Shown one piece after another: positions 1-5,921 of a DNA stretch of 7,573 nt. The translations under genes and the position numbers were made by a program. The stretch comes from Phycisphaerales bacterium (GTDB taxonomy: Bacteria; Planctomycetota; Phycisphaerae; Tepidisphaerales; Tepidisphaeraceae): positions 12,664 to 20,236 of the forward strand of contig PMAK01000269.1 in NCBI GenBank assembly GCA_003153655.1, given 5' to 3'. Under the pieces are notes generated by a model, which worked only from the letters and a program-made list of their open reading frames with translations, had not been told where the DNA came from and searched no databases. Within the stretch, counting starts at the first letter, position 1. Every line of letters begins with the position of its first letter.

Positions 1-1741
1 TAATCCTCACGCCGATCTGGTCCCCGCCATAAATCTTCCCGCGCCAATGACTCGCCCCAAGCGAATTGAAATGGTCGGGATGCTTATATTTCAGCAGCGC
101 CTCAGCTTCCCCATACCCGCGCTGCTGTCTCAGATAAGACTTCACCGTATTCCGCCGATAATGCCAGACCAGCGACGCCGGCGAAAATCCCATGCTGCCG
201 CCGACATTCTGAATTCGCCAAATCACATCCACATCATCGCCCGCCGTGCGGAATTGCGTATCAAATCCGTTCACCTTCTTCAGGATCGCGGTGTAGAACG
301 CCATGTTGCAACCCGGCACATGCTCCGCCGTCCGATCATCCGTCATGACATGCGTCGGGCCGCCGGGCGAAAGTCCCACGCAATCCGCCACCCAAGATCC
401 TTCATCCGGAATCAGGTTAGGCCCGCCCATCCCCGCGTGATTGCTCCGCACCAGTGAAAGAGCCAGATAATAAAGCCAATCCTCATCCGCTTCGCAGTCG
501 CTGTCTGTGTAAACCACCACTTCCCCGCGCGCCGCGTTCATCCCCACGTTCCGCGCATGGCTCAGGCCCATGTTGACCTGCCGGATGTTCCGAACCCACG
601 GAAAATTCTGCAATATTTCCTGCGTATTGTCCTTCGAGCCGTCATCCACAAAAATGACTTCAAAGTTCGGATACCGCAGCTTCTGCATCGACCGCAGGCA
701 CGATTCCAGCGTGCTCGCCCCGTTGTAAGAGCAGATCACGATGCTGCACATCGGTAGCACCACATCCGCCGTCTGCGGCACCCTTCGGAAAATATCTCGC
801 ACCGCCGCAAACGAAGGCTTCGGCTGCCGATCCCGCGTCGTCACCCCAAACGCCCAGTTATCGATCTGATATCCATGCCGGAACCAGTCATCGGTAAAGC
901 TGAAAATAAACGTTCCAACCAGCCCCTCTTCAAAAACCGCATGCACATGATTCACAAGAATCTTCGCCTGACCCTCAGGCGTATTCTCCCGCATCGTGTC
1001 AACGCCATATTCCCCGAGCATCAGTGGCTTATCCCCCGCGATGTTCTGAAGCCGCGCCAGATAACCGCGGAAAACGCTCTCATCATGCAGATAAACATTG
1101 AAGCAGACAAAATCCACGCACCGCGCGTTGACGTATTCCGTCGTCGGATAATTGGCAAATGTAACCAGGCAATCCGGCGCCTCCGACTTCGCGGTCATCA
1201 CCAGATCATCCACAAATTCCACAATCTTCCGCCGACCCACATACCGCACAATGTCCGATGGAATCTCATTAACCACGCTGATCGCCAGCACGGCCGGATG
1301 ATTCCCGCACGCCCGCGCGGCATTTCGCACCGCATCCCGCGCCTGCCGCGTCAAATCCTCATCCCCGACAAATGTCAGATTCTTCGGCCAAGCCACATCC
1401 AGGAAAATCTTCAGCCCCATCTCCTGCGCCAGATCAAGAAACCAAACCGGCGGCGTGTGATAAATCCGCAGGCAGTTCGCCCCAAGTTCCAGCATCTGCT
1501 GAAAATCACGCTGCGCCTGCGCCCGATCCGGAAGCGGCAACCCATCCGCGCCCGGTTTAAAGGGTCCGTAAGTAACACCCTTGACGTAAAACTTCTCATC
1601 CCCAAGCCGGAAAAATTTCCCGTCGCGCCGAACCCGATTGGTCTGCGCCTCCATGCGACGCTGCCGTCCGGAAAAACCCGTCACCGGCGGCGCACAAGAC
1701 GCCGGCGATTGTGGGGAGTTTTCCGAAACCGCGATCGACAT
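1..1741 (-). CDS. Glycoside hydrolase (clan GH-A TIM barrel) fused to family 2 glycosyltransferase, C-terminus cut by window edge
   Basis: My reading of the minus strand gives 580 codons without a stop, running off the left edge. Residues about 35-320 look like a GH2/GH5-type TIM barrel: a 'YVKGVTYGPF' entry strand (51-61), 'LGANCLRIYH' (87-96), a likely acid/base Glu159 in 'ISVVNEIPSD', and a likely nucleophile Glu244 in 'LMLGEYGVD'. Residues about 330-580 are a GT-A family 2 glycosyltransferase: 'CSIVICSYNG' (332-341), 'VDDGS' (365-369), the DxD-like 'TDSDCE' (412-417), 'GCNMAF' (477-482), an acidic 'GDDVD' (501-505) and 'QQRGYGEAE' (539-547), which resembles the QxxRW acceptor region. Both catalytic sets appear intact. 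The ATG at 1739-1741 has an in-frame TAA 15 bases upstream and a Shine-Dalgarno 8 bases away. No N-terminal signal peptide is seen, so these domains are probably cytoplasmic or at the inner membrane face. Sugar specificity and the C-terminal end are unknown. Family calls are firm; a role in exopolysaccharide or surface glycan handling is inference. Confidence 0.9.
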   Translation of the reverse strand, partial: MSIAVSENSPQSPASCAPPVTGFSGRQRRMEAQTNRVRRDGKFFRLGDEKFYVKGVTYGPFKPGADGLPLPDRAQAQRDFQQMLELGANCLRIYHTPPVWFLDLAQEMGLKIFLDVAWPKNLTFVGDEDLTRQARDAVRNAARACGNHPAVLAISVVNEIPSDIVRYVGRRKIVEFVDDLVMTAKSEAPDCLVTFANYPTTEYVNARCVDFVCFNVYLHDESVFRGYLARLQNIAGDKPLMLGEYGVDTMRENTPEGQAKILVNHVHAVFEEGLVGTFIFSFTDDWFRHGYQIDNWAFGVTTRDRQPKPSFAAVRDIFRRVPQTADVVLPMCSIVICSYNGASTLESCLRSMQKLRYPNFEVIFVDDGSKDNTQEILQNFPWVRNIRQVNMGLSHARNVGMNAARGEVVVYTDSDCEADEDWLYYLALSLVRSNHAGMGGPNLIPDEGSWVADCVGLSPGGPTHVMTDDRTAEHVPGCNMAFYTAILKKVNGFDTQFRTAGDDVDVIWRIQNVGGSMGFSPASLVWHYRRNTVKSYLRQQRGYGEAEALLKYKHPDHFNSLGASHWRGKIYGGDQIGVRI

Positions 1742-1749
1742 ACCAAAAT

Positions 1750-1755
1750 TCCTTT
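1750..1755 (-). promoter_or_regulatory. Ribosome binding site of the GH-GT fusion gene
   Basis: The minus strand reads AAAGGA here, 8 bases before the ATG at 1741. It overlaps the in-frame TAA that rules out any start further upstream, so this site fixes the N-terminus. Confidence 0.7.
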
Positions 1756-2077
1756 AACCAATTTATTAAGATTAACCGCGCGGCCGAGCCCGACATCCAA
1801 TTATTCCAAATCCTTGGATGGCTATTCTATGACGGACCCACCGCCGAGACTACGTATATTCATATCTTCCTAAACCTTTTGTCGTCAGACAATAAGCATT
1901 GGGTGAGCCAAGAAAAAGGTTCCTGCCGCTGATTCAACAGCTTGGTCCCATAACCCACTCAAAAAGCGCGATTACTCTATTACTTTCCCCGATTTGTAAA
2001 TAAACCCACACACGCAATATCCCGAAACGATTGGGAGAGGCCCGTTACCGGCCCAGGCCCGGACCTTCGTTCTTTCG

Positions 2078-2082
2078 AGAGG
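2078..2082 (+). promoter_or_regulatory. Ribosome binding site choosing the ATG start of the HDOD gene
   Basis: AGAGG stands 8 bases before the ATG at 2091. Nothing comparable precedes the alternative in-frame TTG at 2031, so this site decides for the shorter protein. Confidence 0.55.
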
Positions 2083-2090
2083 CTAAAGCG

Positions 2091-3803
2091 ATGACGACTT
2101 CGGACCACACAACTTCACAGCAAGATACGGCTCAGCCCGTCAGCTTCTTTGAATGGCTCCGAGCCCTGTTGCACCGATTTCTGGTCGGCGCCGGCCTTGA
2201 GATCGAACCAACCGACGAAATGCAGCAGACGTCCGATGCTCCGACAACTCAAAGCCCCACGCCTGACGCCGAGGAAGACGTCATCATCGCCCCCGGCGGA
2301 TTCCGAATCCAACGCCCCAAAACACAGTGCAACGTAAACGACGTCGATGTCACCTCCTTCGACGCCCTCGACCCCGAGGTGCGCAAAGACCTGAGCCTGC
2401 TTCCTCCGCTTCCCGCGGTGGTCATGGAATTGTTGAAGGAGATTCAGAACACCTCCTCCAGCGCCGCCACGGTGGCAGACATCGCCGCAAACGATCCCAG
2501 CCTCGCCGCCTCGCTCCTTCGCGCTGTCAACAGCGCCGCCTTCGGCCTCTCGCAAAAAGTAACCAGCATCTCCCAGGCCGTCAGCCTGCTCGGCTTTAAA
2601 TCCGTCCGCAGCATGGTGGTCCGCCTGCGCCTCGAAGCGATTCTTCCGCCACGAACCCCCGAAGCCGCCGTTGCCGCCGAAGATCTCTGGATACATTCGA
2701 TGGCCGTCTCCTACATCGCCAGCGCTCTCGCCGCCCGCGTAACCGATGTCGATCGCGGATTCGTCTCGACGCTCGGCCTTCTGCACGACGTCGGCCGCCT
2801 CGCCATCTACTCCCGCGAAGATGATCCCATCGCCACCCTCAGCGCCACCGGAAATTCCGAAACGCAAACGCTGCTCGAACGTGAAACAACCGCCTTCGGC
2901 GCCGATCATGCCGCCATCGGAGCCATGCTCGGAAACCGCTGGCGTCTACCGGCCGATATCACCCTCGCCATCCGCTGGCATCACGATCCCCACAAAGCTT
3001 TCGAGCCGTCCGATCCGCCCGCACTGCGCAAGGCCGTCCACCTGGTTCACGTCGCCAACCAATTGGCCAAGCTCGGATTTACTTATTCCAATGACATGAC
3101 CATCGACTTGCCCGACGAGGCAAGCCTGGAATTGCTCGGCCTCAAAGGATCGCTGGCCCAACTCTTCGACCCGAAAATACGCGCCGCGACAACCCAGGCC
3201 ATCCTCGTCGCCGAAGAAAATACCAAGCGGCCGCTGACCGTCGTCCGCCCATTCCTCAAGCTCAACTTCGGCGAAGACGCCGCGGCCCTCTGCCATCGTC
3301 TCGAACAGACGCCATCGGATACGCAGCGCATTTCGGTCGGAGACGGCGGCGTGGATCTCCTCGAGAGAGCCGATCAAACATTCAAATTCGATGCCGGCGA
3401 ACGCTCCGCCCCAGCCCGGAGAAACGCCACCTCGGCCCGTTTCACCGCCAAGGCTTCAACCGGTTCAGCCAAATGGCTGGCCAAATCTCTCCCCGCACAT
3501 TTGCAGGATGCATCCGTCACCCCGTTGACGGTCGCCTGTGCCCGCGCCATGTTGCGCGCCTTGCTGCCAAACTTGATCCCCTCCGCCGCGACGATTGATG
3601 TCGCCTGGAAATGGGAAGGCTCACAGCTTCAACTCGCCGTCCGCTCCCCCGCCATCGCATTCCGCGAACGCCTCCCGGCCGGCACATCCCCAGACCTCTG
3701 CCGCCGCGCCCTCGAAGCCGAATGGGCCAACATCCTGAACCTCGGATGGTTCGACATAGAAACATCAAAAGACGGCCAGACGTTACTGCTTCGTTCGCGC
3801 TAG
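2091..3803 (+). CDS. HDOD-domain signalling protein (570 aa)
   Basis: Residues about 95-305 form an HDOD domain, an HD-superfamily fold common in bacterial signalling proteins that generally lacks proven hydrolase activity. Visible landmarks are the entry 'LSLLPPLPAVVMELL' (101-115), 'AANDPSLAASLLRAVNSAAFG' (132-152), the 'ISQAVSLLGFKSVR' helix (160-173), 'LGLLHDVGRLAIY' with the HD pair His232-Asp233 (228-240), and 'IRWHHDP' (294-300). Residues 1-90 are low in complexity apart from an amphipathic stretch at 19-38. Residues about 395-570 match no family I recognise. No transmembrane segment or signal peptide is seen, so the protein is probably cytoplasmic. The ATG at 2091 is preferred because AGAGG at 2078-2082 stands 8 bases before it; a longer reading from TTG 2031 would add 20 residues but lacks a ribosome site. 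HDOD proteins often act in c-di-GMP, chemotaxis or stress circuits; no neighbour shows which applies here. Confidence 0.9.
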   Translation: MTTSDHTTSQQDTAQPVSFFEWLRALLHRFLVGAGLEIEPTDEMQQTSDAPTTQSPTPDAEEDVIIAPGGFRIQRPKTQCNVNDVDVTSFDALDPEVRKDLSLLPPLPAVVMELLKEIQNTSSSAATVADIAANDPSLAASLLRAVNSAAFGLSQKVTSISQAVSLLGFKSVRSMVVRLRLEAILPPRTPEAAVAAEDLWIHSMAVSYIASALAARVTDVDRGFVSTLGLLHDVGRLAIYSREDDPIATLSATGNSETQTLLERETTAFGADHAAIGAMLGNRWRLPADITLAIRWHHDPHKAFEPSDPPALRKAVHLVHVANQLAKLGFTYSNDMTIDLPDEASLELLGLKGSLAQLFDPKIRAATTQAILVAEENTKRPLTVVRPFLKLNFGEDAAALCHRLEQTPSDTQRISVGDGGVDLLERADQTFKFDAGERSAPARRNATSARFTAKASTGSAKWLAKSLPAHLQDASVTPLTVACARAMLRALLPNLIPSAATIDVAWKWEGSQLQLAVRSPAIAFRERLPAGTSPDLCRRALEAEWANILNLGWFDIETSKDGQTLLLRSR

Positions 3804-3815
3804 TCTAGAAGGAAA

Positions 3816-3899
3816 TGCCGAATGCCGATTGCCAAATGCCGAATGAATGAAGAGGCGTTCCCAGTATTTCATTCGGCATTTGGCAATCGGCATTCGGCA
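3816..3899. repeat. Perfect 32-bp inverted repeat of heptamer units, possible rnpB terminator
   Basis: The left arm (3816-3847) and right arm (3868-3899) are exact reverse complements over 32 bases, with a 20-base loop (3848-3867). The left arm is itself a period-7 array of degenerate AATGCCG units (AATGCCG, ATTGCCA, AATGCCG). It starts 12 bases after the stop codon of the HDOD gene and ends about 9 bases beyond the 3' end of rnpB, so it lies between two converging transcripts. Read on the minus strand, the stem is followed by TTTCCTTCT, a weak U-rich tract; on the plus strand no T tract follows. It could therefore end rnpB transcription, but its length and internal repetition look more like a dispersed intergenic repeat. 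The 14-mer CCAAATGCCGAATG in it recurs at 5804-5817. Confidence 0.9.
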
Positions 3900-3907
3900 C
3901 TGACTAT

Positions 3908-4315
3908 CTGCCGCGGTCGGACGTAAGCCGAATTCTGTTTCCCTTCGACAAGCGAAGAGAGGCGATCATTTCTCTGGGCCGGCTGTTGCCAGCCGGCTCA
4001 AGCAGCCTACCCGCGGATGTGCCGATTTAGGCCGGCGCGTTGTGGGCCTGAACTCTCCGCATATTTGGCCTTGCTGCCGGTGGGGTTTGCCATGCCGCCC
4101 GAGTCACCCCGAGCGCGGTGCGCTCTTACCGCACCATTTCACCCTTACCGGGATTTCTCCCGGCGGTTTTCTTTCTGTTGCACTTTCCGTCGGATTGCTC
4201 CGCCTTGACGTTATCAAGCACCGGGCCCGGAAAGCGCCTGAGGGCGCTTTCCCGCAGTTCGGACTTTCCTCACCCGGAATAAATCCGGGCGCGATCGCCG
4301 CATTGGCCGCGACGT
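3908..4315 (-). ncRNA. rnpB: RNase P RNA, bacterial class A
   Basis: This is the catalytic RNA of ribonuclease P, which removes 5' leaders from tRNA precursors together with the RnpA protein. On the minus strand the universally conserved blocks appear in order: GAGGAAAGTCCGAAC (4257-4271), GTGCAACAGAAAG, GGTAAGGGTGAAA (4137-4149), GGTGCGGTAAGAGCGCACCG, AGCAAGGCCAAATA, GTAGGCTGCTTGAG (3997-4010) and the 3' block ACAGAATTCGGCTTA (3924-3938). P2 is visible as GGCGATC (4293-4299) pairing with GATCGCC (3961-3967). P1 is probably GUCGCGG (4307-4313) with CCGCGGC (3910-3916). The ends are placed from P1 and from the -10 box and are good to about 10 bases. A length of about 408 bases is slightly above the usual 350-400. 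The order of conserved blocks matches the class A (E. coli) type. It runs divergently from the sigma factor gene. Confidence 0.97.
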
Positions 4316-4319
4316 CCGG

Positions 4320-4325
4320 ATTATA
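4320..4325 (-). promoter_or_regulatory. -10 box of the rnpB promoter
   Basis: The minus strand carries a perfect TATAAT 5-7 bases before the predicted first nucleotide of RNase P RNA, which is the correct distance for a housekeeping sigma promoter. No good TTGACA stands 16-18 bases upstream (the best at that distance is TGGCCT), so the -35 box is weak or replaced by another element. The rest of the spacer up to the sigma factor gene (4326-4459) holds no promoter I would call for the plus strand. Confidence 0.65.
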
Positions 4326-4459
4326 GGAAATAACCGTCTCTCAGGCCAGTGAAAGGCGTTTTTATCTATCTTCGGTAGAGGTAACTGGTAGCCGACGAGT
4401 TATTGGTGGAATATAGGGGGGTATCCATTGGTTAATACAACAGAGGGTAGAGCGACTTT

Positions 4460-4981
4460 GTGGATCCTGAGCTCGTGAAACGATTTCGACAGAAGGCGCT
4501 CAGTCATCTGGACGAGGCGTATAACCTGGCTCGTTGGCTTACCCGCGACCAGCATGATGCCGAGGATATTGTTCAGGAGGCGGTTTTGCGTGCGTTGCGG
4601 GGCTTCGCCAATTTCAGGGGCGACGATGCCCGAGCGTGGCTTCTCACGATTGTGCGAAACACCTGTTACACCTGGCTCAAGCGTCAGCGAAACCATGAGA
4701 CGTCAATCGACAATGACGCCGACATTAACAGCGTAGAAACGAACAATGCCGATCCGTTTTCAGTGTTGTCCAGCAGCATTCAGACGGAGCAGCTTCGCAT
4801 TGCGGTCGAAGAGCTTCCGGCGGAGTTTCGTGAAGTGATTGTCCTCAAAGACCTTCAGGGGCTGACTTATCGCGAGATCGCAAAAATCGTCTCGGTGCCG
4901 ATCGGTACCGTGATGTCGCGGTTGGCACGAGGGCGCCGCAGGCTTGCTGACCGGTTGTGTGCCGAGAAAGGGGCGAGGTGA
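4460..4981 (+). CDS. ECF-type RNA polymerase sigma factor
   Basis: The 173-residue product has the normal ECF size and two-domain layout. Sigma region 2 covers about residues 16-78, with 'DAEDIVQEAVLRAL' (33-46, core-binding region 2.2) and 'RAWLLTIVRNTCYTWLKRQ' (58-76, the -10 recognition part). After an acidic linker (81-108), region 4 covers about 110-166, with the helix-turn-helix 'LTYREIAKIVSVPIGTVMSRL' (135-155) that reads the -35 element. The start is the GTG at 4460; an in-frame TAG 12 bases upstream excludes anything longer. GAGGG lies about 12 bases before it, a rather long spacing, so a second GTG five codons later remains possible. It is followed after 5 bases by its anti-sigma partner, the usual arrangement for a membrane-signal-controlled sigma factor. 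ECF operons often autoregulate, but I could not find a matching GGAAC-type promoter upstream. Target genes cannot be read from this window. Confidence 0.95.
   Translation: MDPELVKRFRQKALSHLDEAYNLARWLTRDQHDAEDIVQEAVLRALRGFANFRGDDARAWLLTIVRNTCYTWLKRQRNHETSIDNDADINSVETNNADPFSVLSSSIQTEQLRIAVEELPAEFREVIVLKDLQGLTYREIAKIVSVPIGTVMSRLARGRRRLADRLCAEKGAR
4975..4981 (+). promoter_or_regulatory. Ribosome binding site of the anti-sigma gene
   Basis: GAGGTGA overlaps the last codons and stop of the sigma factor gene and ends 5 bases before the ATG at 4987. It supports that ATG as the start and suggests translational coupling of the two genes. Confidence 0.65.
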
Positions 4982-4986
4982 GCCCC

Positions 4987-5769
4987 ATGAATTGTACGCA
5001 GGCAATGCAACTCATCTCAGCCTATGCCGACGGCGAGCTCGAATTGCGCGAGCGCGCTGAGGTGGAGGAGCATCTGCGTACCTGTCCGAAATGCGCAAGC
5101 GCTCTGAATAGCATTTCGGCGATGAAATCTGCGATGGATCAGGAATCACTTCATCATCGCGCGCCGGCTGCACTGCATGCCAAGATACTCCAGTTGGTTG
5201 ATGAGGCTGCGAGCAAACCGGTCGCGGAACAAACCGACGAACCCCATCCAATTTGGCGATGGGGCTGGATTGCGGCGATTGCGGCCATTCTTATTGTCAG
5301 CATCGGCTTGGCCATTTATTTTATGAGGCCGTCCGACGAAAAGCGGGTGGCGACTGAAGCGGTTTGGAATCACAAGCGATCGCTGCTGGCCAATCATCTG
5401 GTGGATTTCCGCTCGTCCGATCCGAAGAAGGTTTCGGCGTGGCTGGAAGCGAAGCTGGAATTTGCGCCGTGGGTTCCGGAACAAACGCCGACGGGAGATC
5501 TTCTGGTCGGCGCACGCATTGATGTGCTCGACGGTCGCGATGTGGCAGCGCTGGTTTACAGCAATAACGACCAGATGATCAATCTCTTCGAATCGCCATC
5601 GCTGCCCAAAGTCGCGATGCGGGATCTCAATTACATGCAAATCCAGGGGTTCAATGTCGGGCATTGGAACAATACCGCATGGGATTTTTACGTCGTTTCC
5701 GGCGGCGATACGTTATCGATCCAGCCACTGACTCAAATGTTTGTTGCCCAGAGCTGTTCGACGAAATAG
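4987..5769 (+). CDS. Membrane-bound zinc-finger anti-sigma factor
   Basis: The 260-residue product begins with a ZAS-type anti-sigma domain: Cys3, then His29-x3-Cys33-x2-Cys36 ('EEHLRTCPKCASAL'), the ligand set that binds zinc and holds the sigma factor. A single transmembrane helix follows at about 94-112 ('WIAAIAAILIVSIGLAIYF'), so the N-terminus should be cytoplasmic and residues 113-260 outside the inner membrane. The outer part resembles the C-terminal domain of known transmembrane anti-sigma factors: 'NHLVDFRSSDPKKVSAWLE' (136-154), 'LEFAPWVP' (157-164), 'LVGARIDVLDGRDVAALVY' (173-191), 'GFNVGHWNN' (221-229). The ATG at 4987 is chosen over an in-frame GTG 30 bases upstream because it has GAGGTGA just before it and puts the conserved Cys at residue 3; the GTG would overlap the sigma gene. 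Five bases separate the genes, indicating cotranscription. Regulation by proteolysis or by direct sensing is not shown by the sequence. A lone Cys256 near the C-terminus is notable. Confidence 0.93.
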   Translation: MNCTQAMQLISAYADGELELRERAEVEEHLRTCPKCASALNSISAMKSAMDQESLHHRAPAALHAKILQLVDEAASKPVAEQTDEPHPIWRWGWIAAIAAILIVSIGLAIYFMRPSDEKRVATEAVWNHKRSLLANHLVDFRSSDPKKVSAWLEAKLEFAPWVPEQTPTGDLLVGARIDVLDGRDVAALVYSNNDQMINLFESPSLPKVAMRDLNYMQIQGFNVGHWNNTAWDFYVVSGGDTLSIQPLTQMFVAQSCSTK

Positions 5770-5788
5770 GAAGAAATTGCTGAGTGCC

Positions 5789-5802
5789 CCCGGCGCGCCG
5801 GG
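5789..5802. repeat. 14-bp GC palindrome downstream of the anti-sigma gene
   Basis: CCCGGCGCGCCGGG is a perfect 14-base palindrome starting 19 bases after the anti-sigma stop codon. As RNA it has almost no loop and no T tract follows, so it is a poor intrinsic terminator. A dyad site for a DNA-binding protein is possible, but chance in GC-rich DNA is not excluded. Confidence 0.6.
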
Positions 5803-5803
5803 A

Positions 5804-5839
5804 CCAAATGCCGAATGGGGGACAAAGGCTCCGGCATTT
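5804..5839. repeat. Short hairpin carrying the AATGCCG repeat word
   Basis: AAATGCCG (5806-5813) pairs perfectly with CGGCATTT (5832-5839) across an 18-base loop. The left part, CCAAATGCCGAATG (5804-5817), is identical to 3832-3845 in the large inverted repeat. One extra T follows the stem, giving TTTT in all, so it could be a weak terminator for the sigma operon. It more probably belongs to the same intergenic repeat family. The rest of the spacer (5840-5921) shows only a CATAAT at 5847-5852, a possible -10 for acnA without a matching -35. Confidence 0.6.
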
Positions 5840-5921
5840 TATGGAGCATAATCCATCTCCGAAGTCTTGAGGCCACCCGGGGCGGCGCATATCATCGGGT
5901 TTTAACCCCGAGTTGTCGCCC

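Larger units (their letters stand above)
1742..2090. other. Divergent intergenic region between the GH-GT gene and the HDOD gene
   Basis: About 350 bases lie between two divergently transcribed genes and are clearly more AT-rich than the flanking coding DNA. Promoters for both directions should lie here, but I find no pair of -35 and -10 boxes close enough to consensus to call. One short dyad, TTGTC-gtca-GACAA, is at 1879-1892 and could be an operator. The last 60 bases (2031-2090) could be read in frame with the HDOD gene from a TTG at 2031, but no ribosome site precedes that TTG, so I treat them as leader. Short ORFs here resemble nothing known to me. Confidence 0.6.

Noticed and set aside
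875..1873. Long plus-strand open frame of 332 codons opposite the GH-GT gene
   Set aside because: Its product is Arg/Pro/His-rich with no recognisable domain, and the opposite strand encodes clear catalytic motifs over the same bases. It is a shadow of GC-rich codon use.
2031..2090. TTG at 2031 as the HDOD start, or a riboswitch in the leader
   Set aside because: No ribosome site precedes the TTG, and I could not match the leader to any riboswitch class I know, including c-di-GMP types.
2115..2909. Minus-strand open frame of 264 codons inside the HDOD gene
   Set aside because: The product is Gly/Ala-rich and lacks family motifs, while the plus strand encodes the HDOD domain.
4042..4326. Plus-strand open frames over the RNase P RNA region
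   Set aside because: All conserved RNase P blocks are present on the minus strand, so these frames are spurious.
4380..4402. GGTAAC at 4380-4385 as the -35 of an ECF autoregulated promoter
   Set aside because: No CGTC- or TCTGA-like -10 stands at the expected distance, so the match is too weak to call.
4957..4986. GTG at 4957 as a longer start for the anti-sigma factor
   Set aside because: It would overlap the sigma gene by 25 bases and add ten residues outside the conserved domain; the ATG at 4987 has a proper ribosome site.
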